A DNA stretch of 64,000 nucleotides from Vibrio sp. PID17_43 (GTDB lineage: Bacteria > Pseudomonadota > Gammaproteobacteria > Enterobacterales > Vibrionaceae): assembly GCF_002608565.1 (NCBI RefSeq), contig NZ_LIXM01000001.1, positions 1-64,000 of the forward strand, read 5' to 3'. Below, piece after piece: positions 56,273-64,000 of the stretch. The translations under genes were made by a program, and so were the position numbers. How positions within the stretch are numbered: the stretch's first letter is position 1; the number at the start of each line of letters is the position of its first letter. The notes beneath the pieces are model-generated. The model did no database searches and had not been told where the DNA came from. It saw only the letters and a list, made by a program, of their open reading frames with translations.

Positions 56273-56812
56273 ATGGGAACAGTAGTAAAGAATTACAACC
56301 TAACTGCACGATTTATGCATTGGCTATCTGCACTTTGCATCATCGGTTTGTTTGCTGTGGGTTTGTGGATGGTGGACCTTAGCTATTACAGCGAGTGGTA
56401 TCGAACCGCACCACATTATCACCGATCTGTGGGCATTCTATTAGCCATACTCACTTTGGCACGCATCGTATGGAAGTGTGTGACAGCGTCACCTAAAGTG
56501 GAAGGGAAACCTTATGAAGTGGTTGCTGCAAAAGCGGTTCATGGTGTGATGTATCTGCTACTTATTGTTATCTTTATTTCAGGTTACCTCATCTCAACCT
56601 CTGACGGTCGTGGTATCGATGTGTTTAACTGGTTTACGATACTTGGGGTAGGAGAGTTATTTCCGGGACAATCAGACATCGCTGGGGAAATTCACTTTTA
56701 TGCCGCTTGGGCTCTGATACTAATGGCTGGTGTACACGCCGTCGCTGCACTCAAACATCACTTTATCGATAAAGACAACACATTAAGAAAAATGCTAGGA
56801 GCTTCACAATGA
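56273..56812 (+). CDS. yceJ: Cytochrome b561 family protein
   Basis: 179 residues, four transmembrane helices, with haem-ligand His residues in the helices (RFMHWLSALC, YHRSVGILLAIL, KAVHGVMYLLL, AGVHAVAALKHHF). It is an inner-membrane electron carrier, possibly using quinol. AGGAAC lies upstream of the ATG. It overlaps the yceI start by 4 bp (ATGA), the same pairing as yceJ-yceI in E. coli. Confidence 0.9.
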   Translation: MGTVVKNYNLTARFMHWLSALCIIGLFAVGLWMVDLSYYSEWYRTAPHYHRSVGILLAILTLARIVWKCVTASPKVEGKPYEVVAAKAVHGVMYLLLIVIFISGYLISTSDGRGIDVFNWFTILGVGELFPGQSDIAGEIHFYAAWALILMAGVHAVAALKHHFIDKDNTLRKMLGASQ

Positions 56813-57378
56813 AAAAGTCACTTTTTGCTACAGGATTAGCTTTCGCACTTGCATTACCATTCGGTGCAAATGCTGCGGATTATGTTATCGATACGAAAGG
56901 TGCTCACGCATCGATTAACTTTAAAGTTAGTCACTTAGGCTACAGTTTCATCAAGGGACGTTTTAATACATTCTCTGGTGATTTCTCTTTCGATGAAAAC
57001 AACATTGCTGATGCGCAAGTAAACGTAGTAGTAGACACAACTAGCCTTGATTCTAATCACGCAGAACGTGATAAGCACATTCGTAGTAATGATTTCATCG
57101 ACGCGAGCAAATACAGCGAAGCAACGTTTAAGAGCACTAAAGTGACCGATAAGGGTAATGGTAAACTCGATGTAACCGGCGACCTGACTCTACACGGTGT
57201 AACGAAACCAATTACCATTGAAGCTGAGTTTGTTGGTGCAGGTAACGACCCATGGGGGGGAGAGCGTGCTGGTTTTATCGGCCAAACTCGTCTAGAGCTT
57301 GCTGATTTTAAAATCCCAGTAATGGGGTCTTCAAGCTACGTTGATATGGAACTGCATATTGAAGGTATCAAAAAGTAA
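56809..57378 (+). CDS. yceI: YceI family periplasmic lipid-binding-like protein
   Basis: 189 residues. The signal peptide covers about 1-22 (MKKSLFATGLAFALALPFGA, then NA). The mature part is a YceI lipocalin-like barrel with HASINFKVSHLGYSFIKGRF, HAERDKHIRSNDFID and GDLTLHGVTKPI. Relatives bind polyisoprenoids in the periplasm. It is coupled to the cytochrome b561 gene, so the two may act together. Confidence 0.92.
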   Translation: MKKSLFATGLAFALALPFGANAADYVIDTKGAHASINFKVSHLGYSFIKGRFNTFSGDFSFDENNIADAQVNVVVDTTSLDSNHAERDKHIRSNDFIDASKYSEATFKSTKVTDKGNGKLDVTGDLTLHGVTKPITIEAEFVGAGNDPWGGERAGFIGQTRLELADFKIPVMGSSSYVDMELHIEGIKK

Positions 57379-57406
57379 TTCTTCATCTTTTATCGCTTAA
57401 ACGAAG

Positions 57407-57435
57407 AAAGCGCTCATAACCAAGAGCGCTTTTTA
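57407..57435. terminator. Terminator after yceI
   Basis: AAAGCGCTC / GAGCGCTTT with an 8-nt loop and T-run, also usable by the convergent FNT-CBS gene. Confidence 0.8.
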
Positions 57436-57469
57436 TTTTGTACCAACTTGTTTTGATAGTTTGTCGTGT

Positions 57470-58921
57470 TTATGCCGTTTCTAGGACTTTTTCTTCAACT
57501 AGATTTAGACGCTCTCCGTAAACAGGGCGTAGTGCTTGTAGAACCTCGTTACGAGTAATGACACCGACCATGTGGCCATTTTCTAGGACAGGCAGTACTT
57601 GTGGCTTGCTTACTTTCATGCTTTTCACTCGTTCTTCTAGAGAAAGAGAGGTAAAGCGAGTAGCCATGCCCATGCTTGTTGTTGGGTATAGTTGCTCTTT
57701 ATCAATACATAGGAATTCAACAACATCCACCAATTGGTCACTTGCATCGATTGCGACAACGTCACGACTCATCAAATCCACCACTTTTTGCTCTTTAGCA
57801 GGGATGTAATCTTGGCACCACAATTCAACCATTACATCGTGGGCTGAGAAGAAACCAACCAAACGGTTTTCGATGTCAATAACTGGTGCGCTGATTAGAT
57901 TTTGGTCCAATAGGGTATCTAGTGCGGTTGATACTGGCATTTCTACGCTCAGAGTCACTGGACTCGGGTTCATGATCTCTTTTACAATTGATGCGTTTTT
58001 CATAGTGCTTTCCTTAACTGACGTGAGTGTTGTAGTGGTTGTGATGGATGAAATTTTTGCTGCTTTTAGTTCTGGTCGACGATAGATACACCAGTTAGCT
58101 AAGCCAACTAATACTCCGCCACCAATAATGTTGCCCAGCGTCACTGGAATTAGGTTGGCAGTGATAAAGTGTCCTACATTGAGGTCTGCGTACTGAGCAG
58201 CCGACACGCCAACGGAAGTCCAGAATGATTCCGGTGCGAAATTCGCGATAACGATACCTAGCGGTACCATGAACATGTTGGCCACACAGTGCTCAAAGCC
58301 ACTGCTGACGAACATTGCCACAGGCATGATGGTCATCGCTGCTTTGGTCATTGCATTTGCAGAACTGAACGTAAGCCAGATTGCTAGACAAACCAATAGG
58401 TTACATAGAACCCCTAGGGCAAATGCTTGTACCAATGTGTGGTGTAATTTGTGCTGTGCAATATTTAGTGCGTTTAAACCCCATTGACCAGCATCCATTT
58501 GGTATAAGCCTGCTGCGCTGACTAGGGCGAGCAAGAACATGGCCCCGATAAAGTTACCGACATAAACTTTGCCCCAAATCGACAACATCTTGCCAAACGA
58601 AATTTGTTTGTTGGCCCAAGAGATACTGGAAAGTACTGAGCTGGTAAACAACTCACCACCGCAAATAACGATGAGAATCAACCCCATACTGAATGCTAAG
58701 CCACCGGCCAAACGGTTAAGGCCCCAACTGGCTTCTGCACTCCCTGTTGTCACTGTGATGTAAAACAAGAATGCTAGACCGATGAATGCGCCAGCCATGA
58801 TGGCTAAACCCAGTGTCATGCCGCTGGTTTTGTTCGCTTTGCTAAGGGCAAACTTCTCGGCTTCAGCCATCATTTCTTTTGGAGAGAAATATTGATGATT
58901 TTGAATGCTGGTCACCGTCAT
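57470..58921 (-). CDS. Formate/nitrite transporter fused to two CBS domains
   Basis: 483 residues. The N-terminal ~285 residues form a FocA/NirC-type channel (AGAFIGLAFLF, GGELFTSSVLS, NFIGAM, GVLCNLLVCLAIW, SSGFEHCVANMFMVP, ITANLIPVTLGNIIGG). A Thr-rich linker (SITTTTTLTSVKES) leads to a CBS pair at ~315-465 (VKEIMNPSPVTLS ... SAPVIDIENRLVGFF ... VVDLMSRDVVAID ... VLENGHMVGVITR). CBS pairs bind adenine nucleotides, so channel gating by energy state is possible. The internal Met at 58003 has its own AAGGAAAG ribosome-site sequence, so a separate ~178-residue CBS protein may also be made. Confidence 0.88.
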   Translation of the reverse strand: MTVTSIQNHQYFSPKEMMAEAEKFALSKANKTSGMTLGLAIMAGAFIGLAFLFYITVTTGSAEASWGLNRLAGGLAFSMGLILIVICGGELFTSSVLSSISWANKQISFGKMLSIWGKVYVGNFIGAMFLLALVSAAGLYQMDAGQWGLNALNIAQHKLHHTLVQAFALGVLCNLLVCLAIWLTFSSANAMTKAAMTIMPVAMFVSSGFEHCVANMFMVPLGIVIANFAPESFWTSVGVSAAQYADLNVGHFITANLIPVTLGNIIGGGVLVGLANWCIYRRPELKAAKISSITTTTTLTSVKESTMKNASIVKEIMNPSPVTLSVEMPVSTALDTLLDQNLISAPVIDIENRLVGFFSAHDVMVELWCQDYIPAKEQKVVDLMSRDVVAIDASDQLVDVVEFLCIDKEQLYPTTSMGMATRFTSLSLEERVKSMKVSKPQVLPVLENGHMVGVITRNEVLQALRPVYGERLNLVEEKVLETA

Positions 58922-59092
58922 GTTGACTCCTTAGTTTGTGGTTTCATAGAAACTCCTTGGTTAATGAAATCGAGGTGTTTGTTGCGCTCGAAAGTGAAGG
59001 TGTTATTTGTTTTTGTTGCGGTGTTCCCGAACCGCATATCCAGATTACGCAGCTGAGCAGTAGAGGTAAAATTGATAATATTTAGAATCCTC

Positions 59093-59107
59093 ATCAAATT
59101 ATTTGAT
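59093..59107. promoter_or_regulatory. 15-bp palindrome between the FNT-CBS gene and the LysR gene
   Basis: ATCAAATTATTTGAT, perfectly symmetric around one base. It lies 171 bp from the FNT start and 101 bp from the LysR start. It is a candidate LysR-type operator (T-N11-A). Confidence 0.45.
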
Positions 59108-59207
59108 ATGTTTTTCAGGCTAGGTAAAATGAACTTTATTGCGTATTAACGCAGTTATTTTTTGGGGACAGGAGTATGGGAAATACTCGCTGATTAGGGA
59201 GGACACT

Positions 59208-60113
59208 TTGCGCTACTCACTTAAGCAATTAGCGGTTTTTGACGCAGTTGCAGACACCGGCAGTGTAAGCCAGGCCGCGGATAAACTGGCTCTGACACAA
59301 TCAGCGACAAGTATGTCGCTTGCGCAATTAGAAAAAATGCTTGGAAGGCCTTTATTTGAACGGCAAGGCAAGCAAATGGCGTTAACGCATTGGGGGATGT
59401 GGTTAAGGCCAAAAGCGAAGCGTTTGCTGCAAGACGCGCTGCAAATTGAGATGGGCTTTTACGAGCAGCATTTGCTCAGTGGACACATCCGACTAGGGGC
59501 AAGTCAAACACCAGCAGAACACCTCGTTCCTGACCTTATCAGTATCATTGATAACGATTTTCCAGAGATGCGAATTTCGTTAGGTGTGCAAAGTACGCAA
59601 GCAGTTATTGATGGTGTACTGGATTACAAATACGATTTGGGCGTGATTGAAGGCCGCTGTGACGATAACCGTTTACACCAAGAGATTTGGTGTCGTGACC
59701 ACCTTACTGTAGTTGCAGCGTCTCACCATCCCTTTGCTCGTAACGATTCTGTCAGCCTAGCTCAGTTAGAGCATGCGAAATGGGTACTGCGAGAACATGG
59801 CTCTGGTACTCGAAAAATTTTTGATAGCTCTATTCATCATCTTATTGAAGACTTAGATGTATGGCGCGAATACGAACACGTACCCGTGCTCCGTAGCTTA
59901 GTTGCGAATGGACAATATTTGACTTGCTTACCGTACTTAGATGTAGAACGTTACATTGAAGCAGGTGAATTAGTCGCGTTAAAGGTTCCTGAGCTAAAGA
60001 TGGATCGTACTTTATCGTTCATATGGCGAGCCGATATGGCGGAAAACCCGCTAGTAGATTGCATCAAACGTGAAGGTTTACGCATGATGAAGGGCAAACC
60101 TTCCGTGTTTTAA
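59208..60113 (+). CDS. LysR-family regulator divergent from the formate channel
   Basis: 301 residues from a TTG at 59208 preceded by AGGGAGG (5-6 bp spacing). The upstream ATG at 59139 has no comparable site and would add 23 residues ahead of the LysR HTH. The HTH is LRYSLKQLAVFDAVADTGSV, then LALTQSATSMSLAQLEKMLG. An effector domain follows, in the CysB/CbbR-like range. Position suggests it controls the FNT-CBS gene. A terminator follows 23 bp after the stop. Confidence 0.88.
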   Translation: MRYSLKQLAVFDAVADTGSVSQAADKLALTQSATSMSLAQLEKMLGRPLFERQGKQMALTHWGMWLRPKAKRLLQDALQIEMGFYEQHLLSGHIRLGASQTPAEHLVPDLISIIDNDFPEMRISLGVQSTQAVIDGVLDYKYDLGVIEGRCDDNRLHQEIWCRDHLTVVAASHHPFARNDSVSLAQLEHAKWVLREHGSGTRKIFDSSIHHLIEDLDVWREYEHVPVLRSLVANGQYLTCLPYLDVERYIEAGELVALKVPELKMDRTLSFIWRADMAENPLVDCIKREGLRMMKGKPSVF

Positions 60114-60135
60114 GTCATTTTCAACCTGATTTTTT

Positions 60136-60166
60136 AAAGGCTCTGTGTTTTTGCAGGGCCTTTTTG
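60136..60166 (+). terminator. Terminator after the LysR gene
   Basis: AAAGGCTCTG / CAGGGCCTTT (one mismatch) with a T-run. The remaining 60167-60415 holds a short GTTCG tandem (60181-60200) and nothing else recognised. Confidence 0.7.
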
Positions 60167-60415
60167 TCATTTGTTTTCCTGTTCGGTTCGGTTCGATTCG
60201 TTTTGATTTTATTATTTCCAAAATCTGTTGTTTTAACGATTGCGTCAAATGATCCATGCAAATGATAAAGCATTCTGCCACTTGGCGTGAACAGTGTCAG
60301 CAGTGTCACCAAATTGATGGGATAATAGACCTAGTATTGTCTGCCTGATTTTATATGTATGAAGGCAGTATTCGAACCATAGTGGTACGGTACTGACCAA
60401 GCGGGTAAGAATACC

Positions 60416-60682
60416 ATGACAATACTTTTAACAATTGCAATTACAACAGGTATTCTGTCCGGCGTTTGGGGCTGGATTGCTATCACCTTTGGCCTACTGC
60501 CTTGGGCTGGTTTTCTCGGCTGTACTAGCTACTTTGCATCCCCGACGAGTGGTTTGAGAGGGTTGGCAGAAAGCTTAATCATTAATATGACAGGCGTGTT
60601 TGGTTATCTCATGAAAGCCGCAGGGCTTTGGCTACATGCGAAATCAGCGACTACTTCTTCGCTTTCCGAGCAAGTTCAGTAG
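60416..60682 (+). pseudogene. DUF1097 (YcdZ-like) gene with a large in-frame internal deletion
   Basis: 88 residues. The N-terminal ~55 match the start of DUF1097 proteins (ILSGVWGWIAITFGLLPWAG, then FLGCTSYFASP). The next ~22 match their C-terminal end (FGYLMKAAGLWLHAKSA). Family members are ~160 residues, so about 75 residues of middle helices are missing without a frameshift. The product keeps the first two and last helices and is probably non-functional, though it remains translatable. Confidence 0.6.
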
Positions 60683-60774
60683 TACCCCCGATATAATTTG
60701 TATCTATCGTGTATGGAGTTTGAGTTTATCCCGCTTAAATACTGGTAATCAAAATTACTGATTCTTGATACGAG

Positions 60775-60797
60775 CACACCCACATGGTGTGTTTTTT
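60775..60797 (+). terminator. Terminator after the DUF1097 gene
   Basis: CACACC / GGTGTG with a 5-nt loop and T6. It also overlaps the 3' end of the minus-strand OLD-like gene. Confidence 0.75.
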
Positions 60798-62433
60798 ATG
60801 TGTTGCCGTTAGCCATTGTGACAACCCGCTTGAGCGTCCAACGTAACAGGACGGGTATGCACTCTTTGCCTTGTTTTTCACAATGAGAGACGATGGCTAA
60901 GGCGAGATCAGGCTTTGCTTGTTTCTTTAATACTCGATTGACAACTTTCTTTGCCGGTATTGGATGATCGTGAGGAACTTTGATGATGTCCTTGAAGAAA
61001 ATTTCGAACCCATGGTTGTACAAGAAATGTTCGATGTCTTTGTCTGGTAGCTCTGTTAAGCGGTGGCGCTCTTGGTCATGAGCGAGCATTGACCTTACAG
61101 TATGAGCGTATTTTTTACCTGCCTGGTCACCATCAGTAACCACATGCCAATCAATATCAAATGCTTTTGCAACTTTGATTAGAGATTTTAATCCTGATTG
61201 CGCAAACTCGACGATCTGAACGCCTTCGGCGGCGAGATCGTAGCCACATTGACGTGCTAGTTCGTTAAACAGCCAAACTTCGGTTTCGCCTTCGACAAGT
61301 AACCAACAGCGAGCGAAGAGCGCTCCAGCCCGATGGAATCGAATATGAAAGCCAATCCGACGGAGTTGATCAACGCTAAACCTTGATGGATTGAGCGACG
61401 TTGCGTTTGTTCTGTCAGATAAACGCACAAGGCGACGTATCGAAGACAAAGGAACAGAACCCAGCAAGTGTGCACTGTTTGTTGTTAAGATTTTCTGCAT
61501 TGGTAAGAGCTGTAACAATCCCCAAGCCCGTGATAGATGAGTGGGGTGCAAGCGACCTTCGGGATCTTCAATGATCAAAAGAGGGCGGGCGCACCGTCGC
61601 AAGTCAGTGGGCCCCTTTGCTTGAAGAAATGCGTTGAGTAACCCCATCAACAATAATCGTGTCTGTTTATTATTCGTTGCTTGTAAAAACTGCTGCAACC
61701 CTGTTTCTGAAGAGGGGTTGGCGTAAAACATACCATCGCGTGGCTTTCTTGGATCGCCTCGATAGTTTGAACGAAAAGAGAAATAGTGCTCAACTAAGGT
61801 TTGCATTGAGTCAAGGCTGCTGCGGATCTCGCCTTTATTGACGTGCCCAGGCATCGCGAGCAAACGGCGGCATGTATTGCTAATGCGCTTCTCGATGCGT
61901 GTATTTTTACTGTCGCCATTGACATGCTTTGGATGAGTAAAGCGGCGAGAATCACGCAAGCGGATCACTGGATGCAATGTCATCAACTCTACCGCCAGTT
62001 TTTCAGTGTGATGCAGTAATTTAGGCTCACCGTTACAATCAAGAAATGCGTATTTGGTTTTTATACTTGCGCCTTCTCTTGATGCACTAATGCGATAGTA
62101 GATCACATGCTCATTGTTTTCATTGATACACCAAGTGGGCTTGATTCGGCGATAGCGACCAGCGTTTGCTTCTTGTTTATCCTGAGCTTTGAAACACAAA
62201 ATGATTTGTAAATGTTGAGTTTGTGGGTGAGAAATGGAGTAATCGACGTGGAAGTCGGTCATTTGGAACTGACACAGAGTGCCATCAGCGGGAAGAACAA
62301 GAGACAGCGCATCCAGAAGTGAAGATTTACCCCAAGTATTTTCACCAATTAAAGTCGTCAGTTCGTCAAAAGAGAGTGCGAGGCGCTTAATTCCCCGAAA
62401 CCCAGAGATTTCAACTCGTTCTAACCTCATCAC
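60796..62433 (-). CDS. OLD-family ATPase/TOPRIM nuclease (YbjD-like)
   Basis: 545 residues. The Walker A-like loop GENTWGKSSLLDALS is at 30-44, an ABC-type core with Walker B in RPLLIIEDPEGRLHP is near 285, and a C-terminal TOPRIM region has LVEGETEVWLFNE (~378-390) and TDGDQAGKKY (~440). This is the layout of stand-alone (class 1) OLD proteins such as E. coli YbjD. It should be an ATP-dependent nuclease acting on DNA ends. There is no adjacent UvrD-like gabB or reverse transcriptase gene, so it is not a Gabija or retron-linked OLD. Confidence 0.88.
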   Translation of the reverse strand: MMRLERVEISGFRGIKRLALSFDELTTLIGENTWGKSSLLDALSLVLPADGTLCQFQMTDFHVDYSISHPQTQHLQIILCFKAQDKQEANAGRYRRIKPTWCINENNEHVIYYRISASREGASIKTKYAFLDCNGEPKLLHHTEKLAVELMTLHPVIRLRDSRRFTHPKHVNGDSKNTRIEKRISNTCRRLLAMPGHVNKGEIRSSLDSMQTLVEHYFSFRSNYRGDPRKPRDGMFYANPSSETGLQQFLQATNNKQTRLLLMGLLNAFLQAKGPTDLRRCARPLLIIEDPEGRLHPTHLSRAWGLLQLLPMQKILTTNSAHLLGSVPLSSIRRLVRLSDRTNATSLNPSRFSVDQLRRIGFHIRFHRAGALFARCWLLVEGETEVWLFNELARQCGYDLAAEGVQIVEFAQSGLKSLIKVAKAFDIDWHVVTDGDQAGKKYAHTVRSMLAHDQERHRLTELPDKDIEHFLYNHGFEIFFKDIIKVPHDHPIPAKKVVNRVLKKQAKPDLALAIVSHCEKQGKECIPVLLRWTLKRVVTMANGNT

Positions 62434-62944
62434 TCTTCTCCTTGCAATTATTTGAATTATTGTGATTTCTTGAGTCTTCCCTAAGCATATATGAATTTAA
62501 TATTGCTGGGTTACGTTCAGTTCACAAAATGATTAGCACTCAATTTAACAACAAAGACTGCTTTATCCGGGTGTCACTTTCATCATGGTGTAGCAAAGTA
62601 ATAATGATAACCAAAGAACCTCGAGGTGCTTGGTGCAGCGAGAATCACTTGGCAGGCAGGCAGCGATTTGAAGCTCGAATGTTTCTAAATTGAAATTGTG
62701 TTAACGATGTATGCAAACCAAGGCAACTCACCATTAGGGAGCGTGTCACTACAACAGCACTTTCTTTGTTAAATCGCATCGTCATACAACTTGGAAATAG
62801 CAACTATGATCTGAATCCAGCATCTTAAGTCACTTAGGTAGATCACTTAAAAATGAAATCAAATTTTCTATGTTTCATAAAATTCATGATTCTGTCATGA
62901 TTCGCTTCTAATAATTATAAGGAATGAAAAGAGAGAAGATGATA
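62434..62944. other. Long intergenic region between the OLD-like gene and the 5'-nucleotidase
   Basis: No gene recognised in 62434-62870. The last ~70 bp holds repeated TTCATAA / TTCATGA / GTCATGA units that resemble a PhoB box, described separately. Confidence 0.5.
62882..62902 (+). promoter_or_regulatory. Pho-box-like direct repeat upstream of the 5'-nucleotidase
   Basis: ATTCATGATT followed directly by CTGTCATGATT; the second half fits the CTGTCATAAWW Pho half-site well. A third weaker unit (TTTCATAAAA) precedes. It lies ~43 bp from the predicted start codon. Confidence 0.4.
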
Positions 62945-64000
62945 ATGAATAAAAATCATAAGCCAATCAGACTGAAATTGGCACACATCAATGACACACA
63001 TTCCTACTTTGAGCCAACGTCATTACAGTTAAAGCTAAACGTGAATAGCGATCATTTCCTTGAACCATATGTGAGTGCGGGGGGCTTTTCTCGTATTGCG
63101 ACTCGGGTAGAGCAGTTGCGAGATGACGCTCAACGGCAAGGACAAGGTATGCTGTTTTTACATGCTGGAGACTGTTTTCAGGGGACGCTTTACTTTTCAT
63201 TGTTTAAAGGAATCGCAAATGCAGATCTGCTCAATGCTTTACAGATAGATGCCATGGTATTGGGCAATCACGAACTTGACATGGGTAATGAGCCTGTCGC
63301 GCTGTTCTGTAAACGCACTGAATTTCCATTGCTTGCCGGTAACTGGGATCTATCGAATGAATGTCAACAGAAGTGCCATCGCCTCAACAATTGTAGTAAC
63401 GTCCTGAGCTATCAAGCGGAAACGAAAAGTGCGCAATTTCTGGTGAAAGAGTTCAGTGGAGAAAAGGTGGCTATCTTTGGCCTATCCATTGATAAAATGA
63501 GCGATATCGCAAATCCTGATGCCGACACGCCATTTGTTTCGGCAATTGAAACGGCAAAGTGGACAGTGAAGCAGATTCACAATGCAGGGATCAAAAACAT
63601 TATCCTACTTAGTCATTTGGGCTACGAAGGAGATTTAGAGCTTGCTGCTCAAGTCGACGGTATTGGGATCATTGTTGGTGGACATAGCCATAAGTTACAG
63701 GGTGACTTTACAGCGGTCGGTTTAGGCGAAGATGACCCTTATGGTAGACGAGTAAATGACACCTACGTTGTGCAATCGGGCTTTCACGCATTAACCATCG
63801 GACATTGTGTCCTGGAGTTCGATGAAAATGGTAAAGCGACGATGTTAAGCGGCCAAAATGAGTTGTTATTAGGACGTCGAATATTCTGGGACTCAACATT
63901 AAGCGAACAACTAGACCGAGGCATGTTTGAAACTGCTTGTGATTTTATTCATGGTCAACCCAATGTAGTCGTGTGCAAAAAACACCCACAGATCCAAGCA
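62945..64000 (+). CDS. 5'-nucleotidase / calcineurin-like metallophosphoesterase (partial, runs off the window)
   Basis: 352 residues are visible. Metallophosphoesterase motifs run in order: LKLAHINDTHSYF (metal Asp/His), FLHAGDCFQGTLYF, VLGNHELDMG (Asn-His-Glu), LAGNWD, ILLSHLGYEGD, and GGHSHK (metal His pair). This is the UshA/5'-nucleotidase N-terminal domain; the C-terminal nucleotide-binding domain lies beyond the window. No signal peptide is present in the first 25 residues, unlike UshA. I chose ATG 62945 for the GAGAGAAG spacing; in-frame ATGs at 62924 and 62939 are alternatives. Confidence 0.85.
   Translation, partial: MNKNHKPIRLKLAHINDTHSYFEPTSLQLKLNVNSDHFLEPYVSAGGFSRIATRVEQLRDDAQRQGQGMLFLHAGDCFQGTLYFSLFKGIANADLLNALQIDAMVLGNHELDMGNEPVALFCKRTEFPLLAGNWDLSNECQQKCHRLNNCSNVLSYQAETKSAQFLVKEFSGEKVAIFGLSIDKMSDIANPDADTPFVSAIETAKWTVKQIHNAGIKNIILLSHLGYEGDLELAAQVDGIGIIVGGHSHKLQGDFTAVGLGEDDPYGRRVNDTYVVQSGFHALTIGHCVLEFDENGKATMLSGQNELLLGRRIFWDSTLSEQLDRGMFETACDFIHGQPNVVVCKKHPQIQA

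Noticed and set aside
60796-62433. Gabija-type or retron-linked defence system
   Set aside because: Only the OLD/TOPRIM protein is present; there is no GajB/UvrD-like helicase, reverse transcriptase or ncRNA next to it.

Overview
The window looks like the secondary chromosome of a Vibrio, probably of the Harveyi clade (V. parahaemolyticus / V. alginolyticus group). This rests on family resemblance only: FolX, FolE, FruBKA, Cra, YqhD, GlgC2, a GH18 chitinase with CBM5/12 modules, CreA, AcpH and YceI/YceJ all resemble gamma-proteobacterial and especially Vibrio versions. No rRNA, tRNA, CRISPR array, prophage or complete insertion sequence was recognised; only the last ~109 bp of what looks like an IS21-family element is present at the left edge.

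Layout. 0.1-9.2 kb: DUF457 membrane protein, GST-like protein, ABC exporter, two tandem CrtI/retinol-saturase-like flavoproteins, a DEDDh exonuclease, and two small conserved proteins. 9.8-12.1 kb: folK-folX-folE-folM pterin operon (minus strand). 12.7-19.8 kb: glycine locus, with glyA-gcvH-gcvP on the minus strand, a divergent XRE-cupin regulator, then gcvT. 19.8-20.5 kb: scar of a deleted RND efflux operon. 20.6-25.8 kb: fruBKA fructose PTS operon and divergent cra; fruA carries an in-frame amber codon. 25.8-32.0 kb: endonuclease/phosphatase-family protein, S4 RNA-binding protein, a tiny membrane peptide, esterase, MscS-type channel, LysR regulator. 32.2-33.6 kb: a mosaic of broken ion-transporter genes (marC, mgtE-like, chaA). 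34.1-37.5 kb: polar amino acid ABC importer. 37.7-39.9 kb: yqhD and its divergent AraC regulator. 40.1-44.6 kb: secreted chitinase and glgC. 45.0-48.9 kb: fhs, inosine-guanosine kinase, creA. 49.0-52.1 kb: a decayed stretch with a multiply frameshifted sensor-domain pseudogene and orphan small ORFs. 52.2-60.7 kb: acpH, DEAD-box helicase, EAL phosphodiesterase, DUF2164, cytochrome b561/YceI, a formate/nitrite channel fused to CBS domains, a LysR regulator, and an internally deleted DUF1097 gene. 60.8-64.0 kb: OLD/YbjD-like ATPase-nuclease and a 5'-nucleotidase that runs off the window.

Themes. One-carbon metabolism recurs: SHMT and the glycine cleavage proteins feed 5,10-methylene-THF, fhs (with a PurR-like operator) charges THF with formate, a formate/nitrite channel may move formate, and the fol cluster makes reduced pterins, probably tetrahydromonapterin. 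The second theme is gene decay. At least five loci carry nonsense codons, internal deletions or deletion junctions next to short direct repeats (RND scar, fruA, chaA/mgtE/marC, the 49.7-50.3 kb sensor, DUF1097). The most testable new observations are an exact TTTCCTATAG-type operator pair framing the glycine genes, a second dyad family (GAATT-N5-AATTC) shared by two distant loci, and the fruA nonsense codon lying inside a perfect hairpin.
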